Shown in pieces: positions 17,329 through 25,862 of a DNA stretch of 64,000 nt. Within the stretch, counting starts at the first letter, position 1, and each line of letters opens with the position of its first letter. Source of the DNA: Lachnospiraceae bacterium KM106-2 (GTDB lineage: Bacteria > Bacillota > Clostridia > Lachnospirales > Lachnospiraceae); contig AP018794.1 of assembly GCA_009731425.1 (NCBI GenBank), forward strand, positions 4,079,501-4,143,500, written 5' to 3'. The translations under genes were made by a program, and so were the position numbers. The notes under the pieces are model-generated. The model was not told where the DNA came from and did no database searches. It saw only the letters and a list, made by a program, of their open reading frames with translations.

Positions 17329-18318
17329 ATGGGTAAATATCGTATCTTGACTATTGACGGGGGAGGAATGAGAGGAATCATTTCCGCTATAATTTTAGTT
17401 GAGTTAGAACGACAGCTGAAACGTTTTAGCGGGAATTCGAATGCTAGAATATCAGATTATTTTGAAATGTTTGGATGCACCAGTGCTGGCTCGATCATAG
17501 GAGCATTATTGCTATGCCCAGATGAAAGAAAACGACCTAAATATTCAGCAAAGGATACCTATGATCTGTTTTTTACGAAGAGGAAGGAGGTATTTAAAAG
17601 ACGTAATCGAATGCCACTGCATATCGTCCAAGGAACTAAATATGAAAATGAGGCGTTCTCCAGACTACTATATGAATACTTAGGAGATCTGCGTTTGAGT
17701 CAAATGTTATGCCCTTGTGTTATGACTTCTTATGATACCTGGGGACGAAAACCGGTATTATTTAATTCTAAAGAAGCCATGCAATATGGAACAGATGACT
17801 ATTATGTGAGAAATATTGTATTGGCATCGACAGCAGCACCAACCTATTTCCCGCCTGTTCATGAAGAAGTGGATGGAAGAATGGAAGAATGTCTGATCGA
17901 TGGTGGTGCCGTGGCAAATAATCCGGCATTATATACATTACTTGAGGCAATTAGAGTATCGAAGCAGTTAAAATATGAGGATATCTATCTTTTTTCGGTA
18001 GGAAATATCTGTAATCGAAATCGTTATTCATATAGTGATATCAAGAAATGCGGATTACTTGGCTGGTCGAAGCCATTTTTGGATATTTTTGTAGACAGCT
18101 CTATTGAAAATACAGATTATCAGTTAAAGGCCATGTTTAAGGCATGGGGGATTAAAGACCAGTATTTACGAATTGAAATGGAAACAGAGGATGATATACC
18201 AGAATTAGATCGAATTGATAAAAAGAGTGTAGAACGAATGATCGTATTTGGAGATGAGATGGTAAGAAGGCAGCGAAGAGAAATTGCCGATTTCGCAAGA
18301 ATGATAGTAAAAAGCTAG
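17329..18318 (+). CDS. Patatin-like phospholipase
   Basis: 329 aa predicted lipid acyl hydrolase with a Ser-Asp dyad. The oxyanion-hole motif DGGGMRG (D10-G16), the nucleophile region GCTSAGS (S52) and the dyad DGGA (D191) are all present. The position that is Gly in the usual GxSxG elbow is Cys (C-T-S-A-G), with a Gly one residue earlier. No signal peptide is seen, so it is cytoplasmic. ATG 17329 is chosen because GGAAGGAGGAAG precedes it. Patatins of this shape occur as lipid enzymes and as CBASS effectors, but no nucleotide cyclase is nearby, so I do not assign defence. Confidence 0.85.
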   Translation: MGKYRILTIDGGGMRGIISAIILVELERQLKRFSGNSNARISDYFEMFGCTSAGSIIGALLLCPDERKRPKYSAKDTYDLFFTKRKEVFKRRNRMPLHIVQGTKYENEAFSRLLYEYLGDLRLSQMLCPCVMTSYDTWGRKPVLFNSKEAMQYGTDDYYVRNIVLASTAAPTYFPPVHEEVDGRMEECLIDGGAVANNPALYTLLEAIRVSKQLKYEDIYLFSVGNICNRNRYSYSDIKKCGLLGWSKPFLDIFVDSSIENTDYQLKAMFKAWGIKDQYLRIEMETEDDIPELDRIDKKSVERMIVFGDEMVRRQRREIADFARMIVKS

Positions 18319-18360
18319 GCCGAACTGTATAAAATATAGTGCAGTTTGACCTAGCTTTCG
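18310..18360 (+). terminator. Bidirectional terminator between patatin and SDR genes
   Basis: AAAGCTAGG..AACTG pairs with CAGTTTGACCTAGCTTT; T runs lie on both outer sides. The patatin stop codon is inside the left arm. Confidence 0.8.
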
Positions 18361-18362
18361 TT

Positions 18363-19271
18363 TTATGACATCATGATCAGTCCGCCATTTGGATGAAGAA
18401 ATTGCCCTGTCATAAAGCTAGCATCATCAGATGCTAAAAATACATAACAAGAAGCGGCTTCAAATGGCTGGCCGGCTCGATTGAGCAATGTTTTCTCCGT
18501 ATTGGTTCCAAAGGTAGTGACCTCTTTTGCTGAGTAAGAAGACGGAATCAAAGGCGTCCATATTGCACCTGGTGCGACACCATTGATCCGAATTTTCTTT
18601 TTCGCAAGACTGGGAGCCAAGGAACGAGTTAAAGAGACAATTCCTCCACTGGCAGCACTTGCATCGATAAAGACAGGACTTCCTTGATAGGCAATAGCTC
18701 CGGCAGTATTGATAATGCAAGCACCCTCGTTAAGATGAGGTAAGGCGGCCTGAATCATGTAAATATAACTGAATAAATTCGTTTGAAAGACAAGCAGAAG
18801 CTGTTCTTCTGTAATGTTTTCTATGTCCGGAGTATTAAATTGAATCCCCTGATTATTTACCAGAATATTGATCTGACCAAATTCTTTGAGCGTTTGTTCA
18901 ATCACATATTCTGCATTTTTCTTTACTGTCAGATCAATAGGAATGACCAAAGGAGAGCTCCCTAGATCACGAATCATTTTTTCAGTTGTGATCGCATCCT
19001 CAGTTTCTGTAAGATAGGTAAAGACAATTTGGCATCCTTCTTTTGCATAGGCAAGTGCTATGGCACGACCGATGCCACTATCCCCACCAGTAATGATGGC
19101 AACCTGATTTTTTAGCTTTTGACTTGCTTGATAATATGCATTTTCAGTAATTGGCGGTGGAATCATCATATATTCATAACCAGGCTGTCTGTTTTGCTGT
19201 TGCGGAATAAAGGTAGTCATTACCGTATCACAAAGCGTTTGTTTTCCTGTATAGCGATAGACAGGATACAT
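18363..19271 (-). CDS. SDR-family protein (GSP39/YhdF-like) lacking the catalytic Ser-Tyr-Lys
   Basis: 302 aa short-chain dehydrogenase fold. The long N-terminal extension rich in Pro and Gln and the cofactor motif TGGDSGIGR (61-69) match the general stress protein 39 group. The sequence where family members read about IDYSATKGAIV is IDASAASGGIV here. The catalytic Tyr is therefore Ala204 and the Lys is Ser208, and the Ser 13 residues before the Tyr position is Gly191. The Asn of the tetrad (N165) and the NNxG strand remain. It probably still binds NAD(P) but should not reduce carbonyls by the usual mechanism. The reading frame is intact and the start follows AAGGAAGTG. Confidence 0.85.
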   Translation of the reverse strand: MYPVYRYTGKQTLCDTVMTTFIPQQQNRQPGYEYMMIPPPITENAYYQASQKLKNQVAIITGGDSGIGRAIALAYAKEGCQIVFTYLTETEDAITTEKMIRDLGSSPLVIPIDLTVKKNAEYVIEQTLKEFGQINILVNNQGIQFNTPDIENITEEQLLLVFQTNLFSYIYMIQAALPHLNEGACIINTAGAIAYQGSPVFIDASAASGGIVSLTRSLAPSLAKKKIRINGVAPGAIWTPLIPSSYSAKEVTTFGTNTEKTLLNRAGQPFEAASCYVFLASDDASFMTGQFLHPNGGLIMMS

Positions 19272-19316
19272 AAAACACTTCCTTTTACATTTTTTCTTTA
19301 TTAGTATATGTTTATC

Positions 19317-19928
19317 CTAATGATTTTGATAAGAGTGGATGTATTTTGATACATATTTATAAATGACAATAGTGATCAAAGAGGTCAGTCCGCCCTTTAC
19401 AAGATTGAAAGGAACAACCGCACAGATGACATAAGTGTTTAAGTTAGTAACAAGACCATTCACAGCCTTGGCCATATCAATGATTTTATCGAGTTTCCAT
19501 CCATAAGCGTTACAATAGAGTGGTAGTGTTACGTATACGTTAAGGATACAAGAAGCAATCGTTGCAATAATAACACCACATACTAGTCCCATTATTGCAG
19601 ACTTCTTCGTTTTGTTGCGATGGTAGATGAGTGCTGCAGGAAGAACTAATGCTGCACTATTTAAAAAGTTAGCAAGTTCACCAACGAACATCGTAGTAGT
19701 TCCATTGAGTACAAGATTGATGATATTCTTAACTAATGCGATGATAACACCGGCAAGTGGGCCGATCGCAAAAGAACCGATCAATACAGGAAGATCTCCA
19801 ATATCTACCGTGTAAAAAGATGGTGCAAATGGAAGAGGAAACTTAAATAACATTAAGATCGCACTGAGTGCACCAAGCATGGCAATTAATACTAAGTTTC
19901 TTACATTAGTGAGTTTGTTTTGTTTCAT
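19317..19928 (-). CDS. ribU: Riboflavin ECF transporter S component RibU
   Basis: 203 aa membrane protein with about six helices, the substrate-binding subunit that works with the shared ECF energizing module (EcfA, EcfA' and EcfT, not in the window). The N-terminus (ALSAILMLFKFPLPFAPSFYTVDIGDLPVLIGSFAIGP) is typical of RibU. The FMN riboswitch directly upstream strongly supports riboflavin or FMN as substrate. The start ATG follows AGGAGG. Confidence 0.93.
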   Translation of the reverse strand: MKQNKLTNVRNLVLIAMLGALSAILMLFKFPLPFAPSFYTVDIGDLPVLIGSFAIGPLAGVIIALVKNIINLVLNGTTTMFVGELANFLNSAALVLPAALIYHRNKTKKSAIMGLVCGVIIATIASCILNVYVTLPLYCNAYGWKLDKIIDMAKAVNGLVTNLNTYVICAVVPFNLVKGGLTSLITIVIYKYVSKYIHSYQNH

Positions 19929-19970
19929 AAATACTTAACCTCCTAGTGATGTAAGTTCTATGAGAAGAGA

Positions 19971-20002
19971 AAGAGGATACCAGCAAGCGCAGGTATCCTC
20001 TT
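19971..20002 (-). promoter_or_regulatory. Extra hairpin between riboswitch terminator and ribU
   Basis: AAGAGGATACC (19971-19981) pairs perfectly with GGTATCCTCTT (19992-20002) over a 10-base loop. It has only a weak T-rich tail on the minus strand. It could be a second stop point or an mRNA-stabilising structure. Confidence 0.45.
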
Positions 20003-20020
20003 CGGGTAGTGCTATAAAAT

Positions 20021-20056
20021 AAAAAAACTCGGAACCGTAAATAACAGGCGTCCGAG
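20021..20056 (-). terminator. Expression-platform terminator of the FMN riboswitch
   Basis: On the minus strand CTCGGA and TCCGAG (arms 20056-20051 and 20033-20028) close a loop and are followed by seven T. It comes directly after the aptamer, so FMN binding should end transcription before ribU. Confidence 0.8.
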
Positions 20057-20074
20057 GTATACTTCATAACATAC

Positions 20075-20188
20075 GTCTTCTTTCATCCAGACTTTACTGT
20101 CGGTTTTGGAATTGCACCAAATCAGCCACTTAACAAGTGGGTCGCGGACTATTACCGCCGGTTGGGACTTTCACCCTACCCCGAAGAA
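20075..20188 (-). promoter_or_regulatory. FMN riboswitch (RFN element)
   Basis: The minus strand carries the conserved RFN blocks in order: a GGGGTAGGGTGAAAGTCCC-type start, ACCGGCGGTA, a variable CCGCGACCC arm, GATTTGGTG, AATTCCAAAACCGACAGT, and a final GTCTGGATGAAAGAAGA. This is a near-complete match to the known aptamer. It senses FMN and here controls ribU through the downstream terminator. Confidence 0.96.
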
Positions 20189-20214
20189 CTTATTTTTATT
20201 ATTTTTTCGACTAA

Positions 20215-20244
20215 AGTATATACCCTACTTACTTGTCCTGTCAA
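20215..20244 (-). promoter_or_regulatory. Promoter of the riboswitch-ribU transcript
   Basis: On the minus strand, TTGACA (20244-20239), 18 bases, then TATACT (20220-20215), about 30 bases before the aptamer. Confidence 0.7.
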
Positions 20245-20287
20245 TCATTATTTCTAGAAAACATCGAAAAAATTCAAAGGGTTTTAC

Positions 20288-20316
20288 TTGCCTAGTATTT
20301 TTTCATATGTTACAAT
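20288..20316 (+). promoter_or_regulatory. Promoter reading into the gene-free gap
   Basis: TTGCCT (20288-20293), 17 bases, then TACAAT (20311-20316). Downstream there is no intact gene for 530 bases, so it may drive a small RNA, a dead gene, or the long leader of the helicase-nuclease gene. Confidence 0.5.
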
Positions 20317-20583
20317 ATCTCCCTAAAAGGAACTTTACATAAGGAAGGTGTTTTTTTGGATGCGTATTTGTAGAATGAATCAATAAAGCGTTTAGTTCCG
20401 GCTTTTATTATCAGTGATTCAATCCTCATAAAGCTAAGTGGCTTTATTTGTTGAAATATGCTATCTGTAAATGTTGATAGTACCACAATTTCAAGAAGAT
20501 CGTCATCCTAGTATGTTATGGCGGTAGCCTTCCCTTTGTACAAGTATTTAATTGTGGTGCCTTTTTTCAAAAAAGAAAAGGTC

Positions 20584-20831
20584 ATGGATACAGTTAGTCC
20601 GGGGAATAAGAAGGACTTTCGTGGCGGTGAAATGGAAAGAAGTATGGAATGTTAAGTTTCTAAAACACCATACGTTTACAATATATGGACCAGTAATGCT
20701 TTTGTGGGTCTCACAAGAATGGCTCGAGATCTAAAGGAGCAGCAGCTAAGAAAGATGTAATTATTTATCAGAGTTTTATTGAATCCATGGTGAAAGATTT
20801 TAATAAGATACGAGATTTAAGTGCTAAATAA
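20584..20831 (+). pseudogene. Possible frameshifted gene remnant
   Basis: An ATG at 20584 opens a 23-codon stretch, stopped at 20653. The same frame resumes as a plausible peptide (20665-20757; YNIWTSNAFVGLTRMARDLK). A different frame then carries another plausible stretch to a stop at 20829 (KKDVIIYQSFIESMVKDFNK). Joining them would need one stop removed and one frameshift. The amino acid make-up looks coding, but I do not recognise the family and chance is possible. Confidence 0.3.
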
Positions 20832-20849
20832 GAGACGTGGAGGAACAAC

Positions 20850-23800
20850 ATGGAGGGAATGCAAGTCCATTTTAAAAAGTGGCGTGAGAGACTGCTTGAT
20901 ATCGGGAAACAGAATCGACTCATCAGCTGCAGGGAAACAAAGCATGGCAGTTTGAAGCTTGTTTCACCAGATTTGGACGTTATATACGAACAACTGGTCG
21001 TAAGAGAGCAGAAGCTTTCTTTTGGAAATGAAGAAGATGGGCTTATCTTACGTTCAAATCGTACAGAGACAGTTGAAAGACAGACATTAAAGACATTAAG
21101 AGATAAATCCATTATTGCAATGGAAGAACAGGGAGTTCCGATTCTATTCTTAGCATTCGGATTCCTTAAGTGGAAAGAAGATGTTGAATTAACATCACCG
21201 TTAGTGCTGTTACCGGTGAATTTATTATGTAATACAGAACATACAAAGTATACAATACAAGGATTTGAGGAAGGAATTATTACTAATCCAACATTAACCT
21301 ATAAATTAGAACAAGAGCTAGAGTTGAGCCTTCCACAGTTTGATAAGGATCAGGAGAGTATTTTAGATTATTTAATGCGTGTTCAGGATTCTGTGGAGCA
21401 TAAAGGATTTGAAGTGACGTTTGATTGTATGATGGGATTGTTTTCATATCTTAAGATGACGATGTATGAGGATCTTGGGGCAAATGAAGAAAATATTTAT
21501 GAGCATCCAGTATTACGAGCATTTTTAGGTGATAAGAGTCGTTTGCCTGATATTCCGGAGCAGTATAATCACTATAATCATGATGAATATGGAAAACCTG
21601 CAGAGACATTTCAAGTATTAGATGCAGATTCCAGTCAGCAGGATGCAATCCTTTATTCCAAACAAGGAGTTAGTTTTGTATTACAAGGACCTCCGGGAAC
21701 GGGAAAGAGTCAGACGATTACGAATATTATTGCGGAAGCACTTGCACTGAATAAAAAGGTATTATTTGTATCGGAGAAAATGGCTGCTCTAGAGGTTGTT
21801 TATCAAAAGATGCAGGAAGTAGGACTGGCTGATTTCTGTCTTCCTTTGCACAGTCATAAGGCTAATAAAAAAGAGGTTATGGATGAGTTAGGAAGAACTT
21901 TATTATTAGATCCAGTCCAAGCTAAAGATGAGAATATCTATGAATTAGAAGCGTTGAAGGAACAGAGAAAGCGCTTGAATCAATATGCGGAAGAGCTTCA
22001 TACAATATGTGAGCCGTTGCATGCATCTATCTACGAGATCAATGGGCGCTTATCTAAATTATATATGCGCCCGGATGTAGAGTTCGAGATGGATCATGCC
22101 GCAGGTATGACAAAAGATGAGCTTCATCAGTATATGTATGTACTTTCAGAATACGAAAAGGTATTGGACAAGTTCTCCTGTCATTTAAAAGCTCATCCGG
22201 TATATGGCTTAAAGAAAGAGAGTCTATCCAGAGAAGAACGCCATGACATCATAGTTGGAATGGAAGAAATCTCAGGAAAAATTGCTACTTTAAATGATGT
22301 TTTACATGGAATCATGGAAGAGTTCGATCTTTATGTTCCACCATCAATGGAGGGAGCAAAAGAGTTACAAGCTATTTTAAATCTGGCTAAGAATGCGCCA
22401 GAGGTTCCAAAACAGCTGATTTATGTGGAAGATGTAAAGAAGACAGAAGGATTAGCAGGAAATGCACAAGATGTCTTTAATGAAAAAGAACGTTTAGAAG
22501 AAGTTTTAGAAGAAGCGTTTCTCGTAGATTATAAAGAGGTAGATGGTACAGAAGCCGTACATCAGTTAGATCTTATGATCGATGAGATTAAAGAGTTCTT
22601 AAACCCGAAACAGTTTCTTTCTAATAATGAAATCATGACAGCAATGCCTATGTTACTTCCACTATTAGAGGATGAACGAATTGCGATCCAAAAAGCAATG
22701 GATGCAGAAAAGGTATTAGCCGGTCTCCTAGAGATCACTCCGGCAAGGAATTTAAATGAGTTAGAACAGCATGTGAAGGAATACGAATGGCTTAAGTTAG
22801 ATACGAATCCTACGATTGGATGGTTTGATCGTGCAAAATATAAGAGCAATCAGCACAAACTTGAGGAAATTACAAGTTTACAAGAGGCAAAAGCTGCACT
22901 CGAAGATGATATCTTAGATGATTTCGTTCCAGAGATATTCCGCTTAGATGCAGAAGATCTATTATATAAATTTGAACATGAGTATGTCGGAGTAACCAAG
23001 GTATTGCGTAGAGAATATCGAAGAGACATGGATCGCATTAGAAAAATGTCTAGAAATGTTCATGCTAAGTTAGAAGATGATGATGTAATTCAGATTTTAA
23101 CTGCACTTTCTAAAGTGAAGGATTATGAAGCAGCACTTAGCCCAAAAGCAGATTGGATGAAACGATATCTTGGTAATTATTATCAGGGTAGTACGACAAA
23201 TTATGATCTGGTAAATAAGAAGTTAAAAGAGTTCAAACAGATCCTCGATTATTACCAGGATACTCCGATGCCAGAATATCTAAAAAAGGCATTGCTTGAT
23301 GGAGTGTCTATGGATGAGATGTTCCACCAGAACTTCTATACTCTACATGCATTTGTAAATCAAAGACATGATCAAGTATTGATCCAGTTATTTGGAACAG
23401 AGACAGATTGGACTGATGCATTATTTGAATCCACCTTACAGGTTATTTGTGAGACAAGTGAGAAGATGGCAATGTTAGATCAGATCATTTCTTTAGTTAG
23501 GATTAAGCCAGAATCTAAGATGCCATATACAGAACGATATAGTATCTTTAAGAAGTTAGTTCGTTATCAACAGATTGAAGAGGAATATAAAGACTTAAAG
23601 AGAGAGTTGAAACGAGTATTTGGTGCGATCTATCAGGAAGAAGAGACCGATTGGAATTTAATTAAGGATTCCTTATCATGGCTTTCTAAGATGAGAGAGT
23701 ACACAAGGGAACAAAAAGTCAGCATTCGTTTTATCGAATCTTGTCTCGTAAAGGATAAGAAAGAAGGACTTACCGATACGCGCAATTATTTAAATTGGTG

Positions 23801-25670
23801 TGTCGATGATATTACAAAGGATTTTGTATGGTTTGAGAGCTTATTTGATGAGCAGCTAGACTTATCCAATGAGAAGCTTTATGTTATCTTAAATAATCTG
23901 GAACAAGTGGGATTGAAACCAGAGCTTTTAGATCAGTGGATCGAATATAAGAAAGTAAGAAAAGACTGCGAGACACTAGGTCTTAAGGAATATTTGGATG
24001 AGATTGAAGAAAAAGATGTGAATCCTTCTCTTACAACAGATACATTCCTTAAGAGATTCTATTCCTTATGGCTAGATAGCGTAGTTCCTAATTACCCGGC
24101 TGTTTCAAGCTTTGGAGTAAGTGGATTTGAAGATACCAGAAATGATTTTGACAAGTTAGATGTGAATCAGCTTGCGATTGCACGAGCAAGAATCAACGAA
24201 CGTATTTTAAAAAATCGTCCAAATCTAGATATTGCTTTAAACGCAGATGATGAAGTTGGAATCTTAAAGCGTGAGTTAAATAAAAAGCATAAGACAATGT
24301 CATTACGCAGACTTTTTGAGACGATACCAAATCTTTTGACATCATTGAAACCTTGTTTTATGATGTCACCATTATCCGTAAGTTTATTTCTTCCAAGTGA
24401 TCTATATGAATTTGACCTTGTAATCTTTGATGAGGCGAGTCAGATCCGTACGGAGGATGCAATCGGTGCTATTTTACGTGGAAAACAGGTTGTAATTGCA
24501 GGAGATAGCGAGCAGCTTCCACCGACGAATTTCTTTTCAAAACAGGTTTCTACAGAAGCAGAAGATAGTGATAACTATTTTATTGCAACAGCGCAGCCGG
24601 AGAAAGAGACTTATGAATCGGTATTAGAAGAAGCGGAGACGATCCTTCCAGAACGTACATTACGTTGGCACTATAGAAGTAAGGATGAGAGTCTGATCGC
24701 TTTCTCCAATGCGAAGATCTATAATCATAATCTCATCACGTTCCCATCGACCTATGAATATGAAGAACATAGCGGTGTGGAATATATTTATGTAGAAGAT
24801 GCCATCTATGATCGTGGCGGTAAGAAGCATAATGAAAAGGAAGCACTCAAAGCAGCAGAATTGATCATGGAACATGCAAGGGAGCGAAGCAGTCGATCGC
24901 TTGGCGTGATCACGTTTAGTGAGAGTCAACAGAGAGAAGTAGAACGTCAGTTAAGTATTCTTAGAAAAGAGAATCCTGAAGTTGAAGATTTCTTTGCAGA
25001 AGATAAGAAGGAACCTTTCTTTATTAAGAACCTGGAGAATGTTCAGGGGGATGAACGAGATACGATCATCTTTAGTATCGGGTATGGAAAAGATGCTTCT
25101 GGAAATCTTTCGATGAATTTTGGACCTCTTAGTAAAAAGGGAGGATATCGAAGATTGAACGTAGCGGTAACCCGTGCAAAATATAATCTGAAATTAGTAG
25201 GTTCTATTCTACCAGATGATATGGATGTATCGAATAGTTCAACAGAAGGCGTAAAGATGCTGAAGTCTTATATGGAATATGCGAGAAATCGTAAAGAAGT
25301 ATTAAAGCGAGAGTTGACATTTAATGATCGCAGTTTACTGGCAGCTCCATTTGAAGAAGCTATTTATGAGTATCTAACTAGTCATGATTATGAAGTAGAG
25401 ATGAAAGTTGGATGCAGCGGATACCGCATTGATCTTGCAGTTGTTCATCCAAATAAGCCAGGTCATTATGTATTAGGAATTCAGTGTGATGGAGAAACCT
25501 ATCATTCTGCCAGAACGGCAAGGGAGAGAGAACGTCTTCGTCATACCGTTTTAAATGATATGGGATGGAATATCTGTCGAATCTATTCCACAGATTGGAT
25601 CAAGAATCCATTTATTGAAGGACAGAAATTATTAGAGATTATCGAAAATTCGATCAATAGTTATTGCTAA
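20850..25670 (+). CDS. DUF4011 - SF1 helicase - Vsr-like nuclease protein
   Basis: 1606 aa, a very large single-gene helicase-nuclease. It begins with a DUF4011 domain (FKKWRERLLDIGKQNRLIS, about 5-250). A superfamily 1 helicase core follows with Walker A GPPGTGKS (280-287), a long coiled and helical insertion (about 350-1100), Walker B FDEAS (D1194, E1195), a GDxxQLPP motif, and motifs VQGDERD and NVAVTRAK. It ends with a restriction-endonuclease-fold domain (about 1500-1595; D1528, then GIQCDGETYHSA) of the MTES_1575/Vsr-like type. Proteins of this architecture have been reported as single-gene antiphage systems. No other defence gene is nearby. The start follows GTGGAGGAA. Confidence 0.88.
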   Translation: MEGMQVHFKKWRERLLDIGKQNRLISCRETKHGSLKLVSPDLDVIYEQLVVREQKLSFGNEEDGLILRSNRTETVERQTLKTLRDKSIIAMEEQGVPILFLAFGFLKWKEDVELTSPLVLLPVNLLCNTEHTKYTIQGFEEGIITNPTLTYKLEQELELSLPQFDKDQESILDYLMRVQDSVEHKGFEVTFDCMMGLFSYLKMTMYEDLGANEENIYEHPVLRAFLGDKSRLPDIPEQYNHYNHDEYGKPAETFQVLDADSSQQDAILYSKQGVSFVLQGPPGTGKSQTITNIIAEALALNKKVLFVSEKMAALEVVYQKMQEVGLADFCLPLHSHKANKKEVMDELGRTLLLDPVQAKDENIYELEALKEQRKRLNQYAEELHTICEPLHASIYEINGRLSKLYMRPDVEFEMDHAAGMTKDELHQYMYVLSEYEKVLDKFSCHLKAHPVYGLKKESLSREERHDIIVGMEEISGKIATLNDVLHGIMEEFDLYVPPSMEGAKELQAILNLAKNAPEVPKQLIYVEDVKKTEGLAGNAQDVFNEKERLEEVLEEAFLVDYKEVDGTEAVHQLDLMIDEIKEFLNPKQFLSNNEIMTAMPMLLPLLEDERIAIQKAMDAEKVLAGLLEITPARNLNELEQHVKEYEWLKLDTNPTIGWFDRAKYKSNQHKLEEITSLQEAKAALEDDILDDFVPEIFRLDAEDLLYKFEHEYVGVTKVLRREYRRDMDRIRKMSRNVHAKLEDDDVIQILTALSKVKDYEAALSPKADWMKRYLGNYYQGSTTNYDLVNKKLKEFKQILDYYQDTPMPEYLKKALLDGVSMDEMFHQNFYTLHAFVNQRHDQVLIQLFGTETDWTDALFESTLQVICETSEKMAMLDQIISLVRIKPESKMPYTERYSIFKKLVRYQQIEEEYKDLKRELKRVFGAIYQEEETDWNLIKDSLSWLSKMREYTREQKVSIRFIESCLVKDKKEGLTDTRNYLNWCVDDITKDFVWFESLFDEQLDLSNEKLYVILNNLEQVGLKPELLDQWIEYKKVRKDCETLGLKEYLDEIEEKDVNPSLTTDTFLKRFYSLWLDSVVPNYPAVSSFGVSGFEDTRNDFDKLDVNQLAIARARINERILKNRPNLDIALNADDEVGILKRELNKKHKTMSLRRLFETIPNLLTSLKPCFMMSPLSVSLFLPSDLYEFDLVIFDEASQIRTEDAIGAILRGKQVVIAGDSEQLPPTNFFSKQVSTEAEDSDNYFIATAQPEKETYESVLEEAETILPERTLRWHYRSKDESLIAFSNAKIYNHNLITFPSTYEYEEHSGVEYIYVEDAIYDRGGKKHNEKEALKAAELIMEHARERSSRSLGVITFSESQQREVERQLSILRKENPEVEDFFAEDKKEPFFIKNLENVQGDERDTIIFSIGYGKDASGNLSMNFGPLSKKGGYRRLNVAVTRAKYNLKLVGSILPDDMDVSNSSTEGVKMLKSYMEYARNRKEVLKRELTFNDRSLLAAPFEEAIYEYLTSHDYEVEMKVGCSGYRIDLAVVHPNKPGHYVLGIQCDGETYHSARTARERERLRHTVLNDMGWNICRIYSTDWIKNPFIEGQKLLEIIENSINSYC

Positions 25671-25690
25671 AGAGAAAATAGAAATAATCT

Positions 25691-25727
25691 AATCCGCTAT
25701 TTATCAGACGACGATAGATAGCGGATT
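25691..25727 (+). repeat. Hairpin after the helicase-nuclease gene
   Basis: AATCCGCTAT and ATAGCGGATT (10 bp perfect arms, 17-base loop). No T run follows on the plus strand, so it is a weak terminator candidate at best. Confidence 0.4.
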
Positions 25728-25862
25728 ACTCATTGGTAAAATGAGAAAAAACTATGCGAAATGACAATTTTTTATCATATTTAATGGTATAATAATTATT
25801 AAGTGCGATAAATCACGAAATATACAGGTTATCGAAGGAAAAAGAAAAAAGGAGATAAAGAA

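Larger units (their letters stand above)
20189..20849 (+). other. 660-base gap without an intact gene
   Basis: Its left end holds the minus-strand promoter of ribU. On the plus strand there is a good promoter (20288-20316), a small ATAAAGC/GCTTTAT hairpin (about 20428-20447) and a long-range pairing, ACCACAATT (about 20482-20490) with AATTGTGGT (about 20551-20559), followed by a T run. From about 20584 to 20831 come short open frames in different phases that look like a decayed coding sequence. No complete ORF with a ribosome site is convincing. Confidence 0.5.

Noticed and set aside
17329..19271. CBASS defence unit with the patatin as effector
   Set aside because: No cGAS-like cyclase or accessory gene lies nearby; the neighbours are a symporter and an SDR protein.
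20106..20342. Open frame of 78 codons on the plus strand over the riboswitch
   Set aside because: It overlaps the FMN aptamer on the other strand and the ribU promoter, and has no ribosome site.
25691..25727. Rho-independent terminator after the DUF4011 gene
   Set aside because: The stem is perfect but no T run follows on the plus strand, so it is kept only as a hairpin.
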